From a virus: a DNA stretch of 20,882 nt. The notes under the pieces were generated by a model, which saw only the letters and a program-made list of their open reading frames with translations, made no database searches and was not told the origin of the DNA. Made by a program: the position numbers and the translations under genes. Below are positions 8,919 through 15,884 of this stretch, in pieces (position 1 is the stretch's first letter; each line of letters starts with the position of its first letter). The stretch lies in IMG/VR virus record IMGVR_UViG_3300025099_000186, positions 1 through 20,882 of that record; one strand, 5' to 3'.

Positions 8919-9470
8919 ATTCTTGTATTTTTCTAAATTTAATTTATTACAAACCTCATAAAGGTCTTCAATACTCGCCTGCACTTCGACAGCTTCTCCT
9001 CGGGATACTTCAATTTCATAATCCAATATCTCCCTTTTTTTCATCTGTTCAACATTCAACCAAGTTTCCCTGCTTAATTCTGCCGATGTAAAACCTTCAC
9101 CATCCAAAATTGTCATCAAAGAATCTTTTATCTTTTTTAAAATCTTCTGAGAACCTCCGCTTGGATTATGTGCCATAAATAAAGAATGTGAATAAGCTTT
9201 CCTTATTTTACCAGACATAAAGATAATCCCAGCTATCGATGCAGCTACACCGTCTATAACTGTCGTAACAGTTTTTGAACTGCGAATCAATGCAGAGTAA
9301 ATCGAATAACCAGCAACAACAGATCCTCCTGGAGAATTAATTATTACTTCGATATTTTCTACTTCTTCGTAGTTTTCTAAAGACTCTATAATTTCAACTA
9401 AATAGGAAGCTAAATCAACAGTAACTTCTGTATTTATTAACATCCTAGCTGTATTTCCAATTATATTCAT
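8295..9470 (-). CDS. ClpP-like prohead protease with C-terminal scaffold domain
   Basis: A 391-residue fusion. Residues about 1-150 are a ClpP/S14-like serine protease: INSPGGSVVAG at 44-54, the nucleophile Ser78 in DGVAASIAG, and the general base His101 in FMAHNPSGG. Residues about 185-270 are extremely rich in Glu, Val and Thr, and 275-320 form a coiled coil (TALNVELTETNNILSGKVTELENKIAEMDAEK, split here only by me). This is the pattern of a scaffold that is cleaved during head maturation. A Met at about residue 185 (8918) could start a free scaffold from within the gene, as lambda Nu3 does within gpC. A 12-bp tandem repeat lies inside the acidic linker. Confidence 0.82.
   Translation of the reverse strand: MNIIGNTARMLINTEVTVDLASYLVEIIESLENYEEVENIEVIINSPGGSVVAGYSIYSALIRSSKTVTTVIDGVAASIAGIIFMSGKIRKAYSHSLFMAHNPSGGSQKILKKIKDSLMTILDGEGFTSAELSRETWLNVEQMKKREILDYEIEVSRGEAVEVQASIEDLYEVCNKLNLEKYKNMETKNEEIVDEAVVETVDEKEKETVNEENVEATVEETVEETVEETAKETKEETPSIEKEKEEVEAEVEVETPKVETETLEEVEAKTEIEAKNIVELTALNVELTETNNILSGKVTELENKIAEMDAEKEKAKKVDYLESKNITVTDTWLNLDLSIIEELTKTVNAKSPEVDFGKEKELKMSDLSTEERIELNKSNPELYSKIFFENK
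8783..8830. repeat. 12-bp tandem repeat in scaffold linker
   Basis: The unit CAGTTTCTTCTA occurs three times exactly (8783, 8795, 8807) and then once degenerate (CAGTTGCCTCAA, 8819). On the coding strand it encodes repeated EETV residues of the acidic linker. It keeps the reading frame, so slippage would change linker length only. Confidence 0.85.
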
Positions 9471-9507
9471 ACTTTTAAATAGTTATTTTTTTTAAGATGT
9501 ATATTCT

Positions 9508-10683
9508 TTAAAACAATCGTTTAACTGTACCTCGTTTAAAACTGTTTCTTACTTTGTAAAAATTAAACATTCCTTGGTAACCGATCCAAATCCTACTACC
9601 TACTTCTAAATGCTTTTGTCTAAGATCAATCTCAGTGGGGCTATCTTGTAAACCATTTTCTCCACCGCCTCCTGTACGACCTTCAACAGTAGCATCAGCA
9701 ATGTTGTGGTGATGACCACCTGGTTCAGTTGTTGTGTGCAAAGTTGTGCTTGGGTCACTTGGGACATGTATAGATTTACTAGAACTACCAGGTTCATAAA
9801 AAATAGTTTGTCTAGGTAAAAACAAATTAGTTTGAACTGTTACATTGCCTGTTGTTCTATCTGGCCCATCAACGTCTAAAGTCCCTCCATTACTCCTTGA
9901 TTCGTGGTGATGCCTTGGAATATGACCTCTATTTAATTGTACTGAATCTTGACCACCACTTGGGTTCGAATTAAAATCTCCTGCACCAACATTCATTAAC
10001 ACTTTTTTGTCTGAATGTAGCTTGCCCCAATCCATATAACCAAAAGCACCATATTTGTGAAAGTTATCTACACTAGTTACCAATCCTATCGTACCGCCTA
10101 CAATTGTTTTATTTGTGTCTGTTAGGGTTGTTTGATAAGCTCTCATATCAGAACTCATCCAAGTTTGACTGATCTCATTTCTTGTTCTTCCTAAACCAAG
10201 AATAACACTTTCTGCTCTTTGGTCAGTAAATGGTCGAAACAGGATTTCATCATATCTCAAATCTGTTGGATACCCATAATCATTGGTGTCAGCAAAAGAA
10301 GTTCTTATTGCATGAGTATAATTCTCACCGATGTTTTTTACGGATCCATCTTTAAATGGTCTGTCATCTGCAATTATACTCCCTGGAATTATAGAGAAAG
10401 GATAAACACCTTCGTATCCTGGGAAATTATAACAAATATCACCTTCGTCTGTAGCTAATTGTACAATACCTGGTGTTACCTTTACTGTCTTTGTTGAAAC
10501 ATTAATCTCATCAACCAAACAACCACTTAAAACAACACTCCAACCTTCCAACATTGCATTAATGTTGTAGTTCAAAGCATTGGATTGAAATGCCACTAAA
10601 TCTTCGGTATACAAAGGAACACCACCAGTTTCAAAGCCGATCGGTAAACCATTTACATCCGTGTTATATTTTTTTTGACTCAT
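9508..10683 (-). CDS. Tail fibre / collar-domain receptor-binding protein
   Basis: A 391-residue fibre protein. The N-terminal part (to about residue 110) should attach to the baseplate. Residues 252-262 contain RGHIPRHHHES, the proline-histidine signature of phage collar and short-tail-fibre tips, and a second His cluster GGHHHN lies at 322-327. In T4 gp12 such histidines coordinate a metal in the trimer. A Gly-rich stretch (GRTGGGGENG) follows and the C-terminus is basic. The gene follows the baseplate J and gpI-position genes, the P2/Mu order for fibres, but unusually it precedes the head genes. Host surface binding is inferred. Confidence 0.72.
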   Translation of the reverse strand: MSQKKYNTDVNGLPIGFETGGVPLYTEDLVAFQSNALNYNINAMLEGWSVVLSGCLVDEINVSTKTVKVTPGIVQLATDEGDICYNFPGYEGVYPFSIIPGSIIADDRPFKDGSVKNIGENYTHAIRTSFADTNDYGYPTDLRYDEILFRPFTDQRAESVILGLGRTRNEISQTWMSSDMRAYQTTLTDTNKTIVGGTIGLVTSVDNFHKYGAFGYMDWGKLHSDKKVLMNVGAGDFNSNPSGGQDSVQLNRGHIPRHHHESRSNGGTLDVDGPDRTTGNVTVQTNLFLPRQTIFYEPGSSSKSIHVPSDPSTTLHTTTEPGGHHHNIADATVEGRTGGGGENGLQDSPTEIDLRQKHLEVGSRIWIGYQGMFNFYKVRNSFKRGTVKRLF

Positions 10684-10688
10684 ATCTT

Positions 10689-11240
10689 TTAATAGAATTT
10701 TATTTTGTAAGTTACATAAGCAAATCTATACTTGTCGACCAAAGCTTTTAATGCATTGATGTTGATTACACTAGCCAAAGAATTAGGAATGTTTATGATG
10801 AAGTTTGTTGTTGAACTCACTTCATTCTTTGTAAACACATAAGGTTTATCTCCTCCAAAAGCAGCAGGGTTTTCACCTCTCTGATATATCGAGTTGTCAT
10901 CAGTACCAGTATCCTCACCTCTATTGAAGGCTATCAGTGTATTAATCTCTAAGAGTTGATTTGTTATGTAAATCTCATCACCGTTGTTATTAAATAGTAC
11001 ATTTAAAAGCTTTTCTAGTTTGATTGTGCTACCATCAGCACTTGTTAAAAATAAATACTCACACCTCTCTTCTAAAAACTTATTGTACATTGTTTCCAAT
11101 TCCTTAAAAACAACACCAATGAAAGCTAGTTGCTTAATCTTTTTATATCTCGTTGGCCACAAATCTAATAAATAAGCACCCCAATTGAAGGGATATCTTA
11201 AATTAGACCTGTTGCTTTTAGTATCACAAACAAATGCCAT
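10689..11240 (-). CDS. Baseplate protein at the gpI/gp48 position
   Basis: A 183-residue protein that overlaps the end of the baseplate J-like gene by 1 nt (TAATG) and is followed by the tail fibre. In P2- and Mu-type phages this slot holds the protein connecting wedge and fibre (gpI or gp48). The sequence is N-terminally helical (WPTRYKKIKQLAFIGVVFKELETMYNKFLEERCEYLFL) and then polar. I do not recognise a family signature, so the call depends on order and size. Confidence 0.5.
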   Translation of the reverse strand: MAFVCDTKSNRSNLRYPFNWGAYLLDLWPTRYKKIKQLAFIGVVFKELETMYNKFLEERCEYLFLTSADGSTIKLEKLLNVLFNNNGDEIYITNQLLEINTLIAFNRGEDTGTDDNSIYQRGENPAAFGGDKPYVFTKNEVSSTTNFIINIPNSLASVININALKALVDKYRFAYVTYKIKFY

Positions 11241-12070
11241 TATACAACTGTTAAATTTATGTTTGAATTATCTTCATCAAATACAGCATAACCTGCTTTT
11301 GTATCGATTGACCTAGTGAATTCTAATTCATTCCCTCCATCAGGAGTTATGGAAGCATAAGTAATTTCCAAATCATCAAGTGTTTCGACTTTATTTTGAA
11401 TATAATCAATCAATGTTAATATCTTTATTTTACCATCGAATGTCAAAGCTTGTTCTAAATATTCATTTATCGCAGAAACAACTTCTTCTCGAACAACAGT
11501 CTCCACTCCATCTCCATTGTAAAACAAATCTAAATCAATCTTCAATTTATCCCCTGGGAAACTAACCAATGTCAAAAGCAACCCTGCTCCCTGTAACTTA
11601 TTGGCAAACCCACGAGCAGCACTCAACTCATCTTCGTCTAATTGCTCGGGTGCTCCCTGTGAATTACTCTTAGCAACTTTTATCGTGGCACTTGCCCTAC
11701 CATCTGTGTTTGTGGTAGAAGCGAAGTCAATTATTTTTTTCGAATCATCAACAACATCATATGAGATTACAAAGTTGTCATCGATCTTCAATATTCCTTT
11801 ATCTGGTTCGGTTGGAGCATATTGAAAAAAATTTTTCATTTTATCATTCCACCACGACTCATTATAAATTTGTGAGTTATCACGAATGAATTCCAAATCT
11901 TTCTTAAAAGCATCCTGCAATTGCTCGAACGTAGCAATACCAATCGCTGCTACTCGATAAAAAGCCCTCCAAATAGCTGTGTTAGATGTGCTTGTAGCAC
12001 CACTTAACTCTGGAGTTGCTTCTACTGACTCAAGAAAACCTTGATATATTTGATCTATAGTTCTTGCCAT
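11240..12070 (-). CDS. Baseplate J-like wedge protein
   Basis: A 276-residue protein resembling baseplate J/gp47 wedge proteins. The N-terminus has a helical segment with AIWRAFYRVAAIGIATFEQL, the middle is beta-rich with DGRASATIKVAKSN at about 118-131, and residues about 195-245 (VVREEVVSAINEYLEQALTFDGKIKILTLIDYIQNKVE, shown as a run of helices) match the conserved C-terminal half in which an IDYIQ segment precedes a strand. Wedges of this family surround the hub and trigger sheath contraction. The start at 12070 follows an A-rich leader. Confidence 0.78.
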   Translation of the reverse strand: MARTIDQIYQGFLESVEATPELSGATSTSNTAIWRAFYRVAAIGIATFEQLQDAFKKDLEFIRDNSQIYNESWWNDKMKNFFQYAPTEPDKGILKIDDNFVISYDVVDDSKKIIDFASTTNTDGRASATIKVAKSNSQGAPEQLDEDELSAARGFANKLQGAGLLLTLVSFPGDKLKIDLDLFYNGDGVETVVREEVVSAINEYLEQALTFDGKIKILTLIDYIQNKVETLDDLEITYASITPDGGNELEFTRSIDTKAGYAVFDEDNSNINLTVV

Positions 12071-12102
12071 TTTATTCTTTAACTTAAATATTAATTATTT
12101 TT

Positions 12103-12300
12103 TTAGAATGATAAATCTGGAAAGATTACAGTAGACGTGCAACCTGTTGTAACGTTATCCTCCGATTCTTCACCAGCAACCAAACATGTATCAGTGGAGC
12201 ATTCACAGCTCTCACATTCTTCTTCTTGTGAAATTGTAACAACAGTACCACCAGTGGTGCCACTCCAATTAACAAACTCCATCTCATCAAATAGACTCAT
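12103..12300 (-). CDS. Small Cys-rich acidic protein, unknown
   Basis: A 65-residue protein that begins 14 nt inside the tail-terminator-like gene, suggesting translational coupling. Residues 27-38 read EECESCECSTDTC, giving four cysteines in a cluster (CxxCxC and one more) plus a fifth near the C-terminus, within a very acidic sequence. This could bind a metal or form disulfides in the virion. There is no signal peptide. I do not recognise the family. Its place next to baseplate genes suggests a structural or assembly role, but this is inference. Confidence 0.55.
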   Translation of the reverse strand: MSLFDEMEFVNWSGTTGGTVVTISQEEECESCECSTDTCLVAGEESEDNVTTGCTSTVIFPDLSF

Positions 12301-12979
12301 CTTCTATTATGTTTAAACTTTCAATACTAACATCGATATCCAAATTGATATCCTGCTCATTTATAAACGCCACATCATCAGCTTTGCTTGGAAAACGAAT
12401 AGCTGGTAACCATACATTATGATCTTCTATATAAACTTCCCATAACGTAACATCAGACCAGTCACCGTCATTTACCGCACGGAAAATTCTACCATCTTCT
12501 GGTATGTCATGTCCATGTCGAACAACAGCTTGTCTTAAATCTAAAGCATAATTAACACCACAAACCTCTTGTGTCTTAAGTGTTTGTGGGCATTCTCGTA
12601 AGCTCATTTCAAACATGAGCTCCCAAGAAATAAAATTATCAAAATTGGAATCTGAAAAAGATTCAGTATTCTTTAATCCAATAAAGCCTTGTAAACACCA
12701 TTTTACTTTATCAATTAACTCATGGTATGAGAGCATGTTTAAAGTGTATCCCTGGTCAACAACACGTATAGAGATTTCGAAATTTGCTTGCTGGCTATCG
12801 TAGTTGCTGGAAGAATATTCTATGGAGGCAAACTCTACGAATAAAGATGGGGTGTTAAAGGCCGCTTTCTCATTCGGAACTAATTCCTGCTGATTATATA
12901 TTCTTACATCTTTGATTTCAGGGATCTCTTCTGAAATCTTCTCTCTTATTTTGAGAAATATGTTTGTGAAATGGTTCAT
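12287..12979 (-). CDS. Tail-terminator-like protein with C-terminal GDWSD module
   Basis: A 230-residue protein with two parts. Residues about 1-125 look like tail terminator/completion proteins (Mu gp37 or lambda gpU type): an N-terminal helix, TPSLFVEFASIEY at 43-55, a strand FEISIRVVDQGY and a helix ending KWCLQGFIGL. Residues about 165-230 carry DGDWSDVTLW and later PSKADDVAF, then NLDIDVSIESLNI, a pattern known from the W-rich repeat modules of Bacteroidetes surface proteins. Terminators are usually near 130-150 residues, so this is a fusion. The module stops before its usual last strands. The start overlaps the previous stop as ATGA. Confidence 0.6.
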   Translation of the reverse strand: MNHFTNIFLKIREKISEEIPEIKDVRIYNQQELVPNEKAAFNTPSLFVEFASIEYSSSNYDSQQANFEISIRVVDQGYTLNMLSYHELIDKVKWCLQGFIGLKNTESFSDSNFDNFISWELMFEMSLRECPQTLKTQEVCGVNYALDLRQAVVRHGHDIPEDGRIFRAVNDGDWSDVTLWEVYIEDHNVWLPAIRFPSKADDVAFINEQDINLDIDVSIESLNIIEDESI

Positions 12980-13281
12980 TTGTTATGGTAACTTTTTAAC
13001 CAATTATAAATTTTTTGATAATTAAAAGCTTCAATAAACTCTTCGTCTTCTACACTTAGCAACATATTGACTTTTAAATTAAATATCAATTCTTGCTTTA
13101 CACAGAAATATTGAATGCTTTGCTCTAACAAAGGAATCATAGAGTAAACTAAATTGTCGAATGTTTTCTTGCCAAACTTAAGACCTGGCTTTGGAAAACG
13201 TTCATGAATAACATCAATGCAATCATCTACAATTTGATTATCAATCTGATTTCCAATTTTACGTTCTCTAAAACATCCCAT
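12976..13281 (-). CDS. Unknown small late protein
   Basis: A 101-residue protein starting MGCFRERKIGN and rich in helix-forming hydrophobic and charged residues (FDNLVYSMIPLLEQSIQYF). It overlaps the next gene as ATGA. It has three cysteines, none in a clear motif, and no membrane segment. The position just ahead of the terminator-like gene suggests a head-tail joining role, but I recognise no family. Confidence 0.6.
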   Translation of the reverse strand: MGCFRERKIGNQIDNQIVDDCIDVIHERFPKPGLKFGKKTFDNLVYSMIPLLEQSIQYFCVKQELIFNLKVNMLLSVEDEEFIEAFNYQKIYNWLKSYHNK

Positions 13282-13304
13282 AGCTCCTTAATTTAAATAG
13301 TCTC

Positions 13305-13670
13305 TTATTCCTCTTTGTCCTTGCTCGTGAAAACAATATTGAAATTACCTTCGTCATCACCAACTATTTTCATCCCTGCAACCTTATCTACACTCGTGTT
13401 ATTTAATTGCTGCATCTTCATACTCTTTTCATGACGATCAGCCGAAGACAGCTTTTTCCAATAATTCTTAAATGACTGAGATTTGTAGTTGCTATTTATT
13501 AGACCTTGTGTTATGTTCAGCGTTTCCATGAAGCTGTCTTCGAACTTCTTGCTTATGTCATCAAACAGCTGCTCTGCATTCGTGGCCCAGTTCGTTCCAG
13601 AGGGGTTTAATACTTTTCCCTTCTGAGCATTTTTTGGTTTTGGTTCTTTCTTTTTGTTTGTTTCCGCCAT
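13305..13670 (-). CDS. Unknown small late protein, basic N-terminus
   Basis: A 121-residue protein with a very basic, Pro/Asn/Lys-rich start (AETNKKKEPKPKNAQKGK) that looks disordered, then mostly helical text (QLFDDISKKFEDSFMETL, then a KNYWKKLSSADRHEKSMKM segment). The basic tail could contact DNA or an acidic partner. It lies between holin and head-tail genes in the late block. No family is recognised, and a small terminase-like or assembly role is only a guess. Confidence 0.6.
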   Translation of the reverse strand: MAETNKKKEPKPKNAQKGKVLNPSGTNWATNAEQLFDDISKKFEDSFMETLNITQGLINSNYKSQSFKNYWKKLSSADRHEKSMKMQQLNNTSVDKVAGMKIVGDDEGNFNIVFTSKDKEE

Positions 13671-13738
13671 ATAAACAGTGATTTTAGTTTAATTAGCTAT
13701 AAAATTACAGCTAACTTCTCATTTAAGATAAATAGTGC

Positions 13739-14176
13739 TTATTTTTGTTTCCACTTCTCCACAGTTCTACCACTAAAGTAACCACCTAGAGCAACCATGA
13801 ATGCATATTTAAATAAATCAATCCAAATATCTCTTACAACCCAATTATTTGCGTATGCATCGAGGAAGCAAAAGAAAATGATTGCACACAAGAGTGATAC
13901 CAACATCATTGGTCTAACGTTTTTTGCCAGGAATGAATCTATTTTAGAATCTATTTCCCACCTCTTCGTTATATTGGCCATCTCTTCAATATCGATTTCC
14001 AGCTCTTTTAAGGCTAGTTCTTTGTTTTCTGGAGTAATGTTATTGTCTCCTTTAATTAGTTCCTTGACGGTACTGAATGCACCACCAGTGAAGGCGTCAG
14101 CTGCTTTTTCTATTAGTGTTGAGTTGGCTACTTTAGATAGGATCGATCCTACCTTTGTGTCTTTAAATTTTTTCAT
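13739..14176 (-). CDS. Holin, 3TM/GTA-type
   Basis: A 145-residue membrane protein next to the endolysin. Residues about 1-60 are amphipathic and charged; a conserved-looking NVRPMMLVSLL segment leads into a hydrophobic helix at about 89-107, and a second follows at about 120-136 ending in GRTVEKWKQK. This short pattern of RPxx, hydrophobic helices and GRxxEK at the C-terminus is typical of the phage holin family I know as GTA_holin_3TM. It would permeabilise the inner membrane for lysis. The ATG lies inside one of the ATTGAAGG motifs. The start is 11 nt after the endolysin stop. Confidence 0.72.
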   Translation of the reverse strand: MKKFKDTKVGSILSKVANSTLIEKAADAFTGGAFSTVKELIKGDNNITPENKELALKELEIDIEEMANITKRWEIDSKIDSFLAKNVRPMMLVSLLCAIIFFCFLDAYANNWVVRDIWIDLFKYAFMVALGGYFSGRTVEKWKQK

Positions 14177-14186
14177 TGAAGGGATT

Positions 14187-14711
14187 TTATAATGTTTTTT
14201 CTTTTATTTGGAAGTGAGGATAATCTTTCCAAGAAACCCAATCACCTCCCCATTCAATTACCAAGTCGAATTCCATCCAAGCAATCTCTTGTATGTGGTA
14301 AGCAACTGCTTGTAATTTATGGACATCCCAGTTAGCTCTTCCGTTTTCATAAATGTAGATATCGAATGCGTTGCCTGATTGGTGGTAAGATTTATTTTTA
14401 TACCCATCGCATTTTGAAGCACCTTTCTTAAATAGTATGAATTGGTCTGCTGCAGATCGATATCCTCCACTCTGGGGTATACCGAAGTCATAGGGAGAAC
14501 TAACTATTGCTTTTTGTAGTATTTGTATGAGAATCGGTTTAACTCCTTCTAATCGATTTAAACTTCTATCTGATAATTTGTACATAGGTGTTTCTTTTAA
14601 ATATATTTTTTTATTGAAGGGATGTTTTAATGTTGGGTATGGATCTATTGGCTTAATATTTCTCCAATTAATATCCATAAATGCTTTTTGTATTTCTGTG
14701 GATGCTGTCAT
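14187..14711 (-). CDS. M15-family endolysin (L-Ala-D-Glu peptidase-like)
   Basis: A 174-residue peptidoglycan peptidase of the M15/VanY type. The zinc ligands and catalytic residues are visible: His110 and Asp117 in SYHQSGNAFDI, Glu153 in VIEWGGDW, and His166 in YPHFQI. GGYRSAADQ (82-90) is the conserved substrate-side segment. No signal peptide is present, so release depends on the adjacent holin. The N-terminal 45 residues are less typical and carry an ATTGAAGG motif on the opposite strand. It is the first gene of the leftward block, next to the control region. Confidence 0.85.
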   Translation of the reverse strand: MTASTEIQKAFMDINWRNIKPIDPYPTLKHPFNKKIYLKETPMYKLSDRSLNRLEGVKPILIQILQKAIVSSPYDFGIPQSGGYRSAADQFILFKKGASKCDGYKNKSYHQSGNAFDIYIYENGRANWDVHKLQAVAYHIQEIAWMEFDLVIEWGGDWVSWKDYPHFQIKEKTL

Positions 14712-14946
14712 AACTTGCTGCTGATTAATGTTTTGTATAAATAGCTTAAGTATATGTGTTTATCCTATAGGGTTAATTTAGTTATATGCCTGTTTAATTT
14801 CAATCTTTTTTATTGAAGGGGATTGTTGGTGTTGGGTGTTTGTTTTTATTTATGCAGATCGCTTCGAAATGACAATAGCTGTCTTTGATTATTAAATGCG
14901 GAACTTTGACAAAAGGTTTTCTTTCTTTTTCTTATTTTCTTTGGTT

Positions 14947-15225
14947 TGGGTGCAATGAGCTGGGATTCTCTTCATCTCTCTTATACATCATAATGAAGTA
15001 TATAAGGTAAGTAGATTGGATATTGGTAGTATTTAATTAGAAGTAATATAAAGATGTATTTAAATAAATAATGATTGATCAATGGAAATTAAGTTAGATA
15101 TTAATGATTGATTTTTATGGTGGGGGGAAAAGGGCAAGAAATTATTTGGTTAAACAGTAATTTTGTGGGAATGGGTGCAATGGGCTGAGGTTTTCTCTTT
15201 TTGGTTTATACAAGATAATGAAAGA
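14947..15225. repeat. Pair of ~54-bp imperfect direct repeats
   Basis: Copy one (14947-15000) and copy two (15172-15225) both begin TGGGTGCAATG, continue with GCTG and a pyrimidine-rich tract, then reach TTATACA and ATAATGAA at the same spacing. They are 225 bp apart. Both could be promoters or operators controlling the divergent blocks. I cannot assign a direction with confidence. Confidence 0.65.
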
Positions 15226-15319
15226 AGTGAAGAGGTGGAAAGTAAATTGAGGTGCTTATTAATTAAGTAAAAAGAAGAAATAAGAAAAAAAATTAAGCAG
15301 ATGTACTTGGAAATTAACA

Positions 15320-15367
15320 GGTGGTATCATTCCATATATAAAACTCAATGCAACGTGTGATACCGCC
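15320..15367. repeat. Inverted repeat with GATACC cores
   Basis: GGTGGTATCA (15320-15329) is complementary to TGATACCGCC (15358-15367) with one mismatch. The left arm continues TTCCATATA and so is an inverted copy of the iteron unit. It stands about 120 bp upstream of the array and may be an operator or half-site pair for the same protein. Confidence 0.6.
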
Positions 15368-15482
15368 TTCAGTTTCATTTAAACAGGGTTCTTTTTGTTT
15401 TTGTTTTTAAGCAACACTAACCAAAATAAGAGAAACCTTCAATAAAAATTTATTGCAAACGCATATTGTTTATTTGATTAAT

Positions 15483-15617
15483 GATACCAGTTAATGATAC
15501 CAGTTAATGATACCAGTTAATGATACCACGTATATGGAATGATACCAGTTAATGATACCACGTATATGGAATGATACCAGTTAATGATACCACGTATATG
15601 GAATGATACCAGTTAAT
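15483..15617. repeat. Iteron-like array, 9 GATACCA units
   Basis: GATACCA starts at 15483, 15496, 15509, 15522, 15541, 15554, 15573, 15586 and 15605, giving steps of 13, 13, 13, 19, 13, 19, 13 and 19. Two unit types alternate: GATACCAGTTAAT (13 bp) and GATACCACGTATATGGAAT (19 bp). Three exact 32-bp composites occur (15509, 15541, 15573), close to three helical turns. The array stands upstream of a PriCT/HTH protein gene, so a replication origin or operator array is likely. It has no unique spacers and is not a CRISPR array. Confidence 0.88.
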
Positions 15618-15803
15618 AAAAAACATTTAAAACAAACCTTCAATAAAAAACGTTTAATTAAATAAGGGAAATCTTCAATTAATTGTACTATTCCAAGAAC
15701 TTGTTGTGTTTTTCTAATTAATTTGTATTTAGGAAAAGTTATTTCTTGTTTTTGCTTTTTTTTATATATATATTAATGTAAGCAATCAAACAAAAGGTTT
15801 GGT

Positions 15804-15880
15804 CGAGCATCCTGGGGAAGTAATTAGCCCCAGGTCCTTGTGCTCGTTAAATAATCAAGGGAGCCACATAAAACAAGGAT
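15804..15880 (+). promoter_or_regulatory. Structured 5' leader of the putative initiator gene
   Basis: CGAGCA (15804-15809) pairs with TGCTCG (15841-15846) and inside it CCTGGGG (15811-15817) pairs with CCCCAGG (15828-15834). The remaining loop TCCTTG (15835-15840) is perfectly complementary to CAAGGA (15874-15879), which contains a Shine-Dalgarno-like AAGGA 5 nt before the ATG. A pseudoknot hiding the ribosome site is possible. I do not recognise a known RNA family. Confidence 0.6.
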
Positions 15881-15884
15881 AAAA

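Larger units (their letters stand above)
14712..15884. other. Divergent control region without convincing genes
   Basis: About 1.2 kb separates the leftward late genes from the rightward early genes. I see only very short open frames in it. It contains two ATTGAAGG-type motifs near each end, two long imperfect direct repeats (14947 and 15172), an inverted repeat with GATACC cores (15320-15367), the iteron-like array (15483-15617) and a structured leader before the first early gene. A clear host TAnnTTTG promoter was not found here. Confidence 0.7.

Noticed and set aside
8501-8961. Plus-strand open frames rich in Ser/Val or Leu/Phe opposite the scaffold
   Set aside because: They are antisense shadows of the Glu/Val/Thr-rich repeat coding; composition is an artefact of the real gene on the other strand.
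10721-10728. Minus-strand TAGATTTG before the tail fibre gene
   Set aside because: It is inside coding sequence and the nearest TTTG upstream is only about 11 nt away, too close for a Bacteroidetes promoter.
13693-13714. Hairpin TTAGCT/AGCTAA after the holin gene
   Set aside because: Only 6 bp, AT-rich and without a clear U-run; too weak to call a terminator.
13895-13901. GATACCA in the holin gene as another iteron
   Set aside because: A single copy within coding sequence, without the repeated flanks or spacing.
15483-15617. Possible CRISPR array
   Set aside because: The units are 13 and 19 bp and directly abut each other; no unique spacers and no cas genes exist.
14712-15884. tRNA or protein genes in the control region
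   Set aside because: No cloverleaf pattern was found and only frames of about 15 codons or fewer were noticed.
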